From Pseudomonas oryzihabitans (GTDB lineage Bacteria; Pseudomonadota; Gammaproteobacteria; Pseudomonadales; Pseudomonadaceae), in NCBI RefSeq assembly GCF_006384975.1, contig NZ_CP021645.1, positions 496,001 to 560,000 of the forward strand: a DNA stretch of 64,000 nucleotides. The letters run 5' to 3'. The notes beneath the pieces are model-generated. The model made no database searches. It had not been told where the DNA came from and worked only from the letters and a program-made list of their open reading frames with translations. Below are positions 31,338-40,300 of this stretch, piece by piece (position 1 is the stretch's first letter; each line of letters opens with the position of its first letter). Both the position numbers and the translations under genes were made by a program.

Positions 31338-31427
31338 GCTTCGAAATCGTGTTTCCAGGGGTTTTAAAGTCATACAATATTGGGCGGGCGGGGTGATGCC
31401 TGCCTGCTATTTCTGATTGTCGTAAGG

Positions 31428-32324
31428 ATGATTCCCGTGAGTGCTTCCCTAGAAGAGTTTCTCCTGCACGCAAGGCAGGTGCTTGAGCGGCTCGAGCCGC
31501 TGTTGCCGCATCGACGTGAACCGCTGGATTGGCAACACTGCTATGCGGCGCGCTGGCGTCGCGAGGGGCATAGCGGCTATCTCCAGCCACTCGACGTCAA
31601 TCTTGAGCTGCGTCTGTCCGATCTCCTCGGTATCGATCGGCAGCGTGAGCAACTGGCTCGCAATACTCGCCAGTTCGTGGCTGGACTGCCGGCGAATCAC
31701 ACGCTGCTGTGGGGCGCCCGCGGGACGGGCAAATCATCGCTGATTCGCGCACTGCTGGCCGAGTACGCCGCTCAAGGCCTACGGCTGATCGAGATCGAGC
31801 GCGACGATCTCGCCGATCTGCCGCGCGTGGTGGAGCAGATCGCCGGGCAAGAGCAGCGCTTCGTACTGTTCTGCGATGACCTGTCCTTCGATGCCGGTAG
31901 CGACGACTACCGCGTGCTCAAGAGCGTGCTCGACGGCTCGCTCGAACAGGCGCCGGACAACGTGGTGCTCTATGCCACGTCCAACCGGCGGCATCTGGTC
32001 GCCGAGCGGCAGAGCGACAACGACAATTGGGAGCATGTCGATGGCGAACTGCACCCGAGCGAGGCCGCGGAGGACAAGATCGCCTTGTCGGATCGCTTTG
32101 GTCTGTGGTTGTCCTTCTATCCCTTCACCCAGGATCACTACCTGTCCGTGGTTCGGCACTGGTGCACGGCCCTGGCCGGCAAATCCGGACTGACCCTGGA
32201 GTGGTCCGAGGAGGCCGATCGCGAAGCTATTCGCTGGGCTTCGGGTCGCGGCAATCGCAATGGCCGCTGCGCCTATCAATTTGCCCGGCAGTGGGTCGGG
32301 CTCAAGCTGTTGGAGCAAGCATGA
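31428..32324 (+). CDS. DUF815-type AAA+ ATPase
   Basis: A 298-residue ATPase with Walker A LLWGARGTGKSSLIRAL and Walker B FVLFCDDLSFD, followed by a sensor-type YATSNRRHL; this is the DUF815 family, whose function is not established. A GTG at 31437, three codons later, has AAGGA at better spacing than the ATG at 31428, so the start may be there. The stop overlaps the next ATG by 4 nt. Its place between thiol peroxidase and free-methionine sulfoxide reductase genes suggests a link to oxidative stress. Confidence 0.82.
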   Translation: MIPVSASLEEFLLHARQVLERLEPLLPHRREPLDWQHCYAARWRREGHSGYLQPLDVNLELRLSDLLGIDRQREQLARNTRQFVAGLPANHTLLWGARGTGKSSLIRALLAEYAAQGLRLIEIERDDLADLPRVVEQIAGQEQRFVLFCDDLSFDAGSDDYRVLKSVLDGSLEQAPDNVVLYATSNRRHLVAERQSDNDNWEHVDGELHPSEAAEDKIALSDRFGLWLSFYPFTQDHYLSVVRHWCTALAGKSGLTLEWSEEADREAIRWASGRGNRNGRCAYQFARQWVGLKLLEQA

Positions 32325-32809
32325 CGGTAGAACTCTCAGGTGTAGGCGCTGGGCTCGAAGGCTATGCCATGTTGGCCGCGCAGGTCGAAGCCTTGTTGGC
32401 TGGCGAGCGTAACCTGGTGGCCAACGCTGCCCAGTTGTCGGCCTTCATCTACCAGGAGGTGCCAGACCTCAACTGGGCCGGCTTCTATTTCGTCGACGGG
32501 CCGGATCAACTCCTGCTCGGCCCCTTCCAAGGCAAGGTGGCCTGCATGCGTATCCCTTTTAGCAAGGGGGTCTGCGGGGCGGTGGCCAGCGAGCGGCGGA
32601 CGCAACGCGTCGAAGACGTGCATGCCTTCCCCGGCCACATCGCCTGTGATGCTGCCTCGCGTAGCGAATTGGTAGTGCCTTTGGTCAAGGAAGGTCGACT
32701 GATCGGCGTGCTCGATCTCGACAGCCCGAATCCAGCACGCTTCAGCGCAGCGGATCAGGTCGGCATCGAGGGGCTGGTAGCGGCGTTTCTGGCGGCTACC
32801 GACTGCTGA
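32321..32809 (+). CDS. msrC: Free methionine-(R)-sulfoxide reductase (GAF domain)
   Basis: A 162-residue GAF-domain enzyme that reduces free methionine-R-sulfoxide. The three cysteines of the family are present: Cys75 (KVACMRIPF), Cys85 (KGVCGAVA) and Cys109 (HIACDAAS). NWAGFYFVDG and GVLDLDSPNPARFS are typical. ATG overlaps the preceding stop (ATGA). It complements MsrB encoded upstream: one repairs protein-bound and the other free Met-R-sulfoxide. Confidence 0.92.
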   Translation: MTVELSGVGAGLEGYAMLAAQVEALLAGERNLVANAAQLSAFIYQEVPDLNWAGFYFVDGPDQLLLGPFQGKVACMRIPFSKGVCGAVASERRTQRVEDVHAFPGHIACDAASRSELVVPLVKEGRLIGVLDLDSPNPARFSAADQVGIEGLVAAFLAATDC

Positions 32810-32833
32810 CGGCAGAGGAGGGCAGGGAAGCCC

Positions 32834-33598
32834 TCATTCATAGTCGTTCTTCTTACGCCAGCTGTCGTCCTTAAGAGTATCGACGCTGTTCGACAGCTCG
32901 TTGGTGCCGCTGGCCCGTTCGGCCAGTTCGCTCTGTTGCTGTTTCACCTGGGCGATCTGCTCTTCCAGCTGGACTACCAGTTCGCTATAGCGCTCGGGCT
33001 GCTGCTGTTTGCGGATCTGCATGATAGCCCGCTCGTACGCCTGGCGAGCCTGGATGAAATGCTCATTTTTGATCTGCTGTTCGGCTTGGAAGCGGAAGAA
33101 CTCCACGTAGCTGGTGGTGAGCATGAAGCGCATCTCGGCAACCCAGCGCTGCGCTTCCTGGCCATCCATGATGCCGATCTGGCTGGCATGGGCTACCAGG
33201 GCATGCAGCATTTCCAGGTAGCCGCGGATTTCCTTCACCCGTGCCTCGGTATGTACCGGGCGGGGGGCATTGGTCGATTCGATGTCATCGCCTTTGGCCA
33301 GTGCTTCTTCCAGTTCCGTCTTGCGAGCGGTCAGGGAGGCTGAAGGCGACTGCAGGGCAGCAAGCCTGATAGTCAGGCCCAGCTCGATGCGATTGAACAA
33401 CTGCTTGAGCGCCGGCGTCATGAATTGACCCGGCAGGCTGGCAGCCAATTGGCTGCAACGCTTGATGCGGTCGGTGAGGTCGGCGATCAGGCGCTGCTTT
33501 TCCAGGCGACCTGCTTCCAGCTTCTGATTGACGAAGGCGATCATAATGACCAAGAGGATGCCAAGCCCCACTACCGCTGCAATCATCGTTGAGGACAT
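32834..33598 (-). CDS. Membrane-anchored coiled-coil protein of unknown function
   Basis: A 254-residue protein with one N-terminal membrane helix (about 5-23, MIAAVVGLGILLVIMIAFV) and a long charged, largely helical remainder including a Gln/Glu-rich coiled-coil stretch (about 205-235). No enzymatic motif. Topology suggests the bulk is cytoplasmic. Convergent with msrC. I do not recognise a family beyond this. Confidence 0.75.
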   Translation of the reverse strand: MSSTMIAAVVGLGILLVIMIAFVNQKLEAGRLEKQRLIADLTDRIKRCSQLAASLPGQFMTPALKQLFNRIELGLTIRLAALQSPSASLTARKTELEEALAKGDDIESTNAPRPVHTEARVKEIRGYLEMLHALVAHASQIGIMDGQEAQRWVAEMRFMLTTSYVEFFRFQAEQQIKNEHFIQARQAYERAIMQIRKQQQPERYSELVVQLEEQIAQVKQQQSELAERASGTNELSNSVDTLKDDSWRKKNDYE

Positions 33599-33673
33599 GA
33601 CCTTCTCCGTGGTGCCGGCTCGCCGTTTATCGTGCGAGCGAAGTCGTTGATTTGAAAAGTATTTAATCAGCTA

Positions 33674-33702
33674 TTGACGCCTAGGGTAAGGCTCCCTAGA
33701 AT
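33674..33702 (+). promoter_or_regulatory. Sigma-70 promoter of the tRNA operon
   Basis: TTGACG (33674-33679), a 17-nt spacer and TAGAAT (33697-33702), followed by a GC-rich discriminator GCGCGC, the pattern of stringently controlled stable-RNA promoters. The first tRNA begins 67 nt beyond the -10 box. Confidence 0.82.
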
Positions 33703-33769
33703 GCGCGCACTCCCAGCGGCGGCAAGCGTCAGCCGAGTGGTAGGCCAGAGTCCTCAGGGATTCTACCTG

Positions 33770-33845
33770 GTCCCCTTCGTCTAGTGGCCTAGGACACCGC
33801 CCTTTCACGGCGGTAACAGGGGTTCGAGTCCCCTAGGGGACGCCA
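33770..33845 (+). tRNA. tRNA-Glu (UUC), copy 1
   Basis: 76 nt with encoded CCA. Acceptor GTCCCCT/AGGGGAC, anticodon loop CCTTTCACG (anticodon TTC), T-loop GGTTCGAGTCC. Confidence 0.97.
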
Positions 33846-33850
33846 AAATT

Positions 33851-33926
<76 letters not shown>

Positions 33927-33989
33927 AATTGAATTCATCTGTCTAATGATGGATGAATGCAAGGTGAAAGGCCTTGCGGAAGAGGTAAC

Positions 33990-34065
33990 GTCCCCTTCGT
34001 CTAGTGGCCTAGGACACCGCCCTTTCACGGCGGTAACAGGGGTTCGAGTCCCCTAGGGGACGCCA
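33990..34065 (+). tRNA. tRNA-Glu (UUC), copy 2
   Basis: Identical in sequence to copy 1. Preceded by a 63-nt spacer containing the stem GCAAGG-tgaaagg-CCTTGC, which probably guides processing. Confidence 0.97.
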
Positions 34066-34069
34066 CATT

Positions 34070-34145
<76 letters not shown>

Positions 34146-34208
34146 AATATAATCCACCTGTTTCATGACAGCTGGATGCAAGGTGAAAGGCCTTGCAGAA
34201 GAGGTAAC

Positions 34209-34284
34209 GTCCCCTTCGTCTAGTGGCCTAGGACACCGCCCTTTCACGGCGGTAACAGGGGTTCGAGTCCCCTAGGGGACGCCA
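34209..34284 (+). tRNA. tRNA-Glu (UUC), copy 3
   Basis: Identical to copies 1 and 2. The spacer before it is again 63 nt; its second half (GCAAGGTGAAAGGCCTTGC and what follows) is nearly the same as in the first spacer while the first half has diverged. Confidence 0.97.
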
Positions 34285-34288
34285 TATT

Positions 34289-34364
<76 letters not shown>

Positions 34365-34370
34365 AATAAA

Positions 34371-34405
34371 CGAAAACACCGCCCCCGGGCGGTGTTTTCG
34401 TTTGT
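34371..34405 (+). terminator. Rho-independent terminator of the tRNA operon
   Basis: CGAAAACACCGCCC and GGGCGGTGTTTTCG form a 14-bp stem, followed by TTTG. Apart from the first two bases it is part of a 132-bp segment that is repeated at the end of sbp. Confidence 0.92.
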
Positions 34406-34504
34406 GCGTCTTTTAGCGGCTGTCCGATGCCCGGCAGCGAGCCGGGCGCGGAAGATCACTGGGCGGGCGTGTATATCTGGTCGAATACGCCGCCGTCGGC
34501 AAAG
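34373..34504. repeat. Left copy of a 132-bp direct repeat (terminator plus sbp 3' end)
   Basis: About 95 percent identical by eye to 36145-36276. It contains the terminator and the last 15 codons of the sulfate-binding protein gene. Together the two copies bracket a 1.6-kb low-GC segment. Confidence 0.88.
34457..34504 (-). pseudogene. Remnant of the 3' end of sbp
   Basis: On the minus strand this reads FADGGVFDQIYTPAQ and stop, the same as the C-terminus of the intact Sbp at 36228, with only synonymous changes. Upstream of it the sequence no longer resembles sbp. Confidence 0.8.
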
Positions 34505-35005
34505 CCCGCTGCCCAGGACCCGCGAATCACTACGCTCCTTATCACTCGCCACATTGATTTTACTAATGCAGCGGCCTCTCCTGTCGACTTTGCGATGCTT
34601 GCACCTTTGAAGACTGACTGGTAAACCAATAGCCATTGGCTATTGGTTTACCTTGGTTGGCACGCAGAATTGAGAAGCAGATTGCTAAGTGATCTTGGGG
34701 AAATTCAGTACAGGACTGCCAGTCAGCAGATTGCACGGGTGTTGAAGTAGGAGATTTTGGAGGGCCGTCTCCCTCTGTGCACAGGTCTTCAATGTCAGTC
34801 GGATGCCATTTTGTGAGGCTCTGAAGAGGTTGGAAGGGCAAGCTCTGTTGGGCTTTGTTCCCCAATCGTGACACGGCTTTCCAAGGCTGATGGGCTTGAT
34901 AACTATGCTATCAGGTTGACACTGGAGCCGGCCCCTCATTAGGTGCTCGATTCCATGTAGGGCCGATACCTACGCTTTCATTTGTCGGTCATGGGGCGGG
35001 AGCAT
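34505..35005. other. Low-GC non-coding stretch of the insert
   Basis: About 500 bp with base composition clearly lower in GC than the flanks. Contains a perfect palindrome at 34620-34652. Minus-strand frames here (for example 34563-34874) have no homology I recognise and no good ribosome site, so I do not call them genes. Confidence 0.55.
34620..34652. repeat. Perfect 33-bp palindrome
   Basis: GGTAAACCAATAGCCA, one T, then the exact complement TGGCTATTGGTTTACC. It begins about 115 bp inside the left repeat of the insert. It could be a recombination or protein-binding site or a terminator without a T-run. Confidence 0.75.
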
Positions 35006-35140
35006 ATGTCTCAAGATGAGCATTTGGCGATGGAGGAGTCAGCAGTCGATCAAGATTTGGATCGTGCTGAAGCTTTGGTTCGCCAGCACGTGATGAAAGC
35101 GGCTATTGCTTTTGAAGGTTTTTTGGCTCGAAAAAGCTGA
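35006..35140 (+). CDS. Small hypothetical protein (44 residues)
   Basis: Starts MSQDEHLAMEESAVDQDLDR and ends AIAFEGFLARKS. The ATG has GGGGCGGGAG 4-12 nt upstream. Acidic N-terminal half, helical throughout, no recognised family. It lies in the low-GC insert upstream of the AlaX-like gene. The short length leaves real doubt. Confidence 0.4.
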   Translation: MSQDEHLAMEESAVDQDLDRAEALVRQHVMKAAIAFEGFLARKS

Positions 35141-35299
35141 GTGTGCGCTGATTGGAGTTGAGGGCGGGTCGTGATTATAGTGCGTTGATATTGGAGGTCC
35201 TTTTTTGGCTAAGGATGTCGGGCGCTTTCTTTCTATTTAATGCTTGTTTTAGAGTTTAATTGCTTTAGCCGCCCTCATTGAATAGGGGATTTAAGCCGT

Positions 35300-35938
35300 A
35301 TGGAGCGTGCATTCTGGAATGAGCCTTACCTTTCGAGCCTAGATGCTCGGGTACTTAGCGTAGATGGGCGCGATGTCGTCATCAGTCCAACAATTTTCTT
35401 TGCCGAGTCGGGCGGCCAGGAGTCGGATCGGGGCACTATCAACCGCATTGAGGTCAGCCAGGCGAGTATCGTCGATGATCGGATCGTTTACCGTCTAACC
35501 GCTGATCCAGACTTTGCCGTAGGTGACCTGGTAAATGTACAAATCGACTGGCCTCGTCGATACGCGCTGATGCGCTTACACTTCGCCGCGGAAATCGTAC
35601 TGGAGTTGTTCTATAAGAAATTTCCTGCTCTGGAAAAAATCGGTGCCCACATTGGCCAGAGCAAGGCACGGATCGATTTTGTTTTTGAGGGGAATGTCAG
35701 CCAGTACCTTCCAGGTATCCAGCGGGATGTCGAGCAACTGGTCACTGCCAACTTGCCAATAGAGAGTCGGTTTACCGATGCGGAGCGTTTGCGCCGATGC
35801 TGGTGCATAGAGGGCTTTTCCCAAGTGCCTTGTGGTGGTACGCATTTGCGTAGCACGGGAGAGGTTGGACGTATTCGCCTCAAACGCAACAATATTGGTG
35901 CCAGTAAAGAGCGTGTTGAAATCTACTTGGTGGATTGA
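35300..35938 (+). CDS. AlaX-like alanyl-tRNA editing protein
   Basis: A 212-residue stand-alone editing domain related to that of alanyl-tRNA synthetase, which removes wrong amino acids (Ser, Gly) from tRNA-Ala. The family start FFAESGGQESDRGTI (33-47) and the zinc motif CGGTH (Cys178, His182) are present. The first zinc motif, usually HxxxH, reads His94-Phe-Ala-Ala-Glu98, so one ligand is changed. AGGGG lies about 10 nt before the ATG. It is in a low-GC insert next to the tRNA array, with codon use unlike its neighbours, so it was probably acquired. Substrate may differ from AlaX. Confidence 0.8.
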   Translation: MERAFWNEPYLSSLDARVLSVDGRDVVISPTIFFAESGGQESDRGTINRIEVSQASIVDDRIVYRLTADPDFAVGDLVNVQIDWPRRYALMRLHFAAEIVLELFYKKFPALEKIGAHIGQSKARIDFVFEGNVSQYLPGIQRDVEQLVTANLPIESRFTDAERLRRCWCIEGFSQVPCGGTHLRSTGEVGRIRLKRNNIGASKERVEIYLVD

Positions 35939-36144
35939 TCGCGTGGGGCAGGGTGGAAGCATATGCTGGACGTAATGTTTGCACCGGGGTTGCTGTTAAT
36001 GATGCCGATGCCGACGACTACGCGACTGTTTTCAAGAGGGGCGTAGCGGTTTATTTATGGGCTAGCCCCTGATGTCCGCAGGCTCAATGCTTAAGGCGAT
36101 TGCAGAGCGTGGGGAGTCATTGCCTTATTCCGACGCCAATCATC

Positions 36145-36276
36145 AAAACACCGCCCTCGGGCGGTGTTTTCGTTTGTGCGTCTTTTAGCGGCTGTCCGAT
36201 GCCCGGCAGTGAGCCGGGCGCAAGAGATCACTGGGCGGGCGTGTATATCTGGTCGAAGACGCCGCCATCGGCGAAG
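36145..36276. repeat. Right copy of the 132-bp direct repeat, with the sbp terminator
   Basis: Contains AAAACACCGCCC/GGGCGGTGTTTT (36145-36172), the terminator of sbp, and the last codons of the intact gene. The partner copy lies at 34373-34504. Confidence 0.88.
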
Positions 36277-37229
36277 TGGGTCTTCTGGATGCCGCTCCAG
36301 AGGCCGAACTCCTTTTGCGCATCGATCAGTTCGAGCTTGGGAAACCGATCGGCGTATTGCGCCAGTACGGTGGCATTGCGCGGGCGCAGGAAGTTTTCCG
36401 CGGCGATCTTCTGGCCTTCGTCGGACCAGAGATACTTGAGGTATTCCTCGGCCTCGGCGCGGGTGCCTTTCTTGTCGACGACACTGTCCACCACGCTCAC
36501 CGGTGGCTCGGCCTGGACCGAGATACTCGGGTAGATCACTTCGAAGCCGCCACGGCCGAATTCGCGCGCGATCATCTCGGCTTCGTTCTCGAAGGTCACC
36601 AGGACATCGCCCTGCTGGTTCTTCATGAAGGTGGTGGTCGCGGCGCGACCGCCGGTGTCCAGGATGGGCACGTGCTTGAACAGATCGCTGACGAAGGTGC
36701 GCGCCTTCTCTTCATTGCCGCCTGGCTGGTGCAGGGCATAGGCCCAGGCGGACAGGTAGGTGTAGCGCCCGTTTCCGGAGGTCTTGGGGTTGGGCACTAT
36801 CACCTGGACGCCATCCTTGAGCAGGTCGGACCAGTCGTGAATGCCCTTGGGGTTGCCCTGGCGCACGATGAGCACGGTAGCGGAGGTGAAGGGCGCGCTG
36901 CGATCGGGCAGGCGGCTTTCCCAATCCTTGGGCACCAGGCCGCGATCGGCCAGGGCCTGGATGTCGGTGGCTTGGTTCATGGTGATGACATCGGCCTGCA
37001 AGCCGTCGATGACCGCGCGGGCCTGCTTGCTGGAGCCGCCGTGGGACATCTGGATCACCGGGGTTTCCCCGTGCTCGGCTTTCCAGTGGGCCTGGAAGGC
37101 GGGGTTGTAATCCTTGTAGAAGTCACGCATCACGTCGTACGAGACGTTGAGCAGTGGCGGCTGGGCGGCCAGGACCTGGGCGCTGACCGCCAGGGCGGCT
37201 GCGAGCAGGGTGAGGCGAGGTATTTTCAT
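36228..37229 (-). CDS. sbp: Periplasmic sulfate-binding protein
   Basis: Binds sulfate for the CysTWA ABC transporter. It has 333 residues with a signal peptide (about 1-22, ending VLAAQ). Motifs of the family: LLNVSYDVMRDFYKDYNPAF near the mature N-terminus, SHGGSSKQARAVIDGL, NPKTSGNGRYTYL and FENEAEMIARE. The permease and ATPase genes are not adjacent. Its 3' end is duplicated 1.7 kb away on the other side of the insert. CysB control is likely from the family, but no site could be called. Confidence 0.94.
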   Translation of the reverse strand: MKIPRLTLLAAALAVSAQVLAAQPPLLNVSYDVMRDFYKDYNPAFQAHWKAEHGETPVIQMSHGGSSKQARAVIDGLQADVITMNQATDIQALADRGLVPKDWESRLPDRSAPFTSATVLIVRQGNPKGIHDWSDLLKDGVQVIVPNPKTSGNGRYTYLSAWAYALHQPGGNEEKARTFVSDLFKHVPILDTGGRAATTTFMKNQQGDVLVTFENEAEMIAREFGRGGFEVIYPSISVQAEPPVSVVDSVVDKKGTRAEAEEYLKYLWSDEGQKIAAENFLRPRNATVLAQYADRFPKLELIDAQKEFGLWSGIQKTHFADGGVFDQIYTPAQ

Positions 37230-37399
37230 GGGGGCATCCTGCGGGTGTGAGGTGCGGGACTATAACTTGTCGCCCCGGCTCCCGTGCAGAACGGCTGGAA
37301 ATAAGGTAATGCACGGCGACGGCAGCAGGGCCCGCCGATGGTAGACTCCCAGCTTTTGGCCCGCGGTTGGGCACGGCGCGGTGGACAAGGGTTCCTGAG

Positions 37400-40300
37400 A
37401 TGCGGTTGAGGTCGATCAAGCTGGCGGGATTCAAATCCTTCGTCGATCCGACGACGGTGAATTTCCCGAGCAACATGGCAGCGGTGGTCGGCCCCAATGG
37501 TTGCGGCAAGTCGAACATCATTGATGCCGTGCGCTGGGTGATGGGCGAGAGCTCGGCCAAGAATCTGCGCGGCGAGTCGATGACGGATGTCATCTTCAAC
37601 GGTTCCAACAGCCGCAAGCCGGTATCCCAGGCCTCCATCGAGCTGATCTTCGACAATTCCGACCATACCCTGGTAGGCGAGTACGCCAGCTACGCGGAAA
37701 TCTCCATTCGCCGCCGGGTGACCCGCGAAGGGCAGAACACCTATTTCCTCAACGGCACCAAGTGCCGCCGCCGCGACATCACCGATATCTTCCTGGGCAC
37801 CGGGCTGGGGCCGCGCAGCTATTCGATCATCGAGCAGGGGATGATTTCCAAGCTGATCGAGGCGCGCCCTGAGGATCTGCGGCACTACATAGAAGAGGCG
37901 GCGGGCATCTCCAAGTACAAGGAGCGCCGTCGCGAAACCGAGAATCGCATCCGCCGCACTCAGGAGAATCTCGCTCGCCTGACCGACCTGCGCGAGGAGC
38001 TGGAGCGCCAGCTGGAGCGGCTGCATCGCCAGGCGCAATCCGCCGAACGCTTCCAGGCCTTCAAGCAGGAGGAGCGGCAGCTCAAGGCGCAGTTGCAGGC
38101 GGTGCGCTGGCGCGAGCTGGATGAGCGCGTCGCGCAACGCGAGAAGGTGATCCGTGACCAGGAGACGGCGTTGGAGGCCCTGACCGCCGAGCAGCGCCAG
38201 GCGGATGCCGGTATCGAGCGGCTCCGCGACGGTCATCACGAGTTGAGCGAGGCCTTCAACCAGGTGCAGGGGCGCTTCTACTCCCTGGGCGGCGACATCG
38301 CCCGCCTGGAGCAGACCATCCAGCATGGCCAGCAGCGCCAACGCCAGTTGCAGGACGATTTGCGCGAAGCCGAGCAGGCCCGCAGCGAGGCCGAATCCCA
38401 TCTGGAGCATGACCGGGTACTGCTGGCCACCTTCGAGGAAGAGTTGGCGATGCTGGAGCCCGAAGAAGAGGCGGCGCGTGCGCTGGGTGAAGAGGGCGCT
38501 GCCGCCTTGGAAGAGGCGGAGTTGGCCTTGGCGGACTGGCAGCAGCGCTGGGAGACGCTCAGCGCGGCCAGCGTCGAGCCGCAACGGGAGGCGGACGTGC
38601 AGCAGGCGCGGATCCGTTCCCTGGAGCAGAGTCTGGAGCGCGGTGTGGAACGGCAGCGCCGGCTGCGCGACGAACGTACCCTGCTGGGCGAGGACGGTCC
38701 GTCCGACAGCCTGATCGCCCTGGAAGAACAGATCGCCGAGGATGAATTGCTGCTGGAAGGCTTGGCCGAGCAGGAATTGCAGGTGGCCGACGGTCTGCAA
38801 CGACTGCGCGAGGAGTTGCTGACGCTGGCCAACGAGCAGAGCCAGCGCCAGGGCGAGCTGCAGCGGCTGGAAGGTCGCATCGCCTCCCTCGAAGCACTAC
38901 AGCAGGCTGCCCTGGCCCCCGATACCGGGGCGGCCCGGTGGCTCGAAGCGGAGGGGCTGGCCCAGGCGCCCCAGTTGGCGGAAGAGCTTCAGGTCACTGC
39001 AGGCTGGGAGCTGGCGGTGGAAACCGTGCTCGGCAGCGATCTGCAGGCGGTCTGCCTCGACGAGCTGGCGCCGCTGCGGCTCGAGACCTTCGCCAGTGGC
39101 GCGTTGAATCTGGCGCTGCCTGGCCAGGCGCCCGTCGCCTCGGGCAGCCTGCTGGAAAAGGTCCGGGCGCCCCGGGATCTGTCGCCCTGGCTGGGCCAGG
39201 TGCTGGTCGCCGCCAGCTATGACGAGGCGCTGGCGCGGCGTGCCGCTCTGGCGCCGGGGCAGAGTCTGATCACCCCGGAAGGCTATTGGGTGTCCCGACA
39301 CTTCCTGCGCGTGCGGCGCGCCCAGGCGGCGGAGGGCAGTGTCCTCGCCCGCGGACGGGAATTGGAAGAGTTGCAGACCCGGCGTCTGGAGTTGAGTGAA
39401 ATGCTCGAGTCGCAGGATGACCTGTTGGAGGAGCGCCGCGTGGCCCAGCAACGGCTGGAGGCCGAGCGCGAGGAGTCGCGGCGGCGGCAGCAGCAGGAAC
39501 AGCAACGCCTGGCCGAGCGCCGGGCGCAGCTTTCCGCGCAGCAGGCACGTGCCGAGCAACTGGGTATTCGGCGGCGGCAGTTGGGGGCCGATCTCAGCGA
39601 TGTCGAGCAGCAACTGGCGCGGGAGCAGGAAGAGCTGGGCGAGTGCCGGTTGCGCCTGCAAGACGCCCTGGACGCCATGGCCGTGGATACCGAACAGCGT
39701 GCGCAACTGCAGGATCAACGCGAGCTGCATCGCCAGGCGGTCGAGTCGGCGCGGCAACGGCAACGCCTGGCCCAGGAGCAGCTTCACCAGCTCACGGTAC
39801 GGCTGACGGCGCTGCGTGCGCAGCGTCAGTCGACGCTCCAGGCCCTGGAGCGTCTCGAACAGCAGACCGCACGCCTGGGCGAGCGCTGCGAGCAGCTCAG
39901 CCTCAATCTGGAGGAGGGCGGCGAGCCGCTCGACGAGTTGCGCCTGCGCCTGGAAGAGTTGCTCGAACGACGCCTCCAGGTGGACGAAGAGATGCGCTCG
40001 GCAAGGATGGCGTTGGAAGACGCCGATCGGGAGTTGCGCGATTTCGAGCGGCGGCGCCTGCAGGCGGAGCAGCAGGCCACCTTGCTGCGTGGCCAACTGG
40101 AGCAGCACCGGCTGGAGTGGCAGGGGCTGGCGACCCGGCGCAGTGGCTTCGCCGAGCAGTTGGCGGCCGACGGTTACGACCTACCGACGGTGATCTCTAC
40201 TTTGCCTGAAGCGGCGAGCGAGGCGGCCTGGGAGCAGGAGTTGGAAGCCGTGGCGGCGCGTATCGCCCGGCTGGGGCCGATCAACCTGGCGGCCATCGAC

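Noticed and set aside
34563..34939. Overlapping minus-strand frames (103 and 84 codons) in the low-GC insert
   Set aside because: No ribosome site, no family and an amino-acid make-up without pattern; AT-rich non-coding sequence is the simpler reading.
37226..38800. A 524-codon minus-strand frame opposite smc
   Set aside because: It mirrors the Leu/Gln-rich coiled coil of SMC and has no recognisable domain; an artefact of codon bias.
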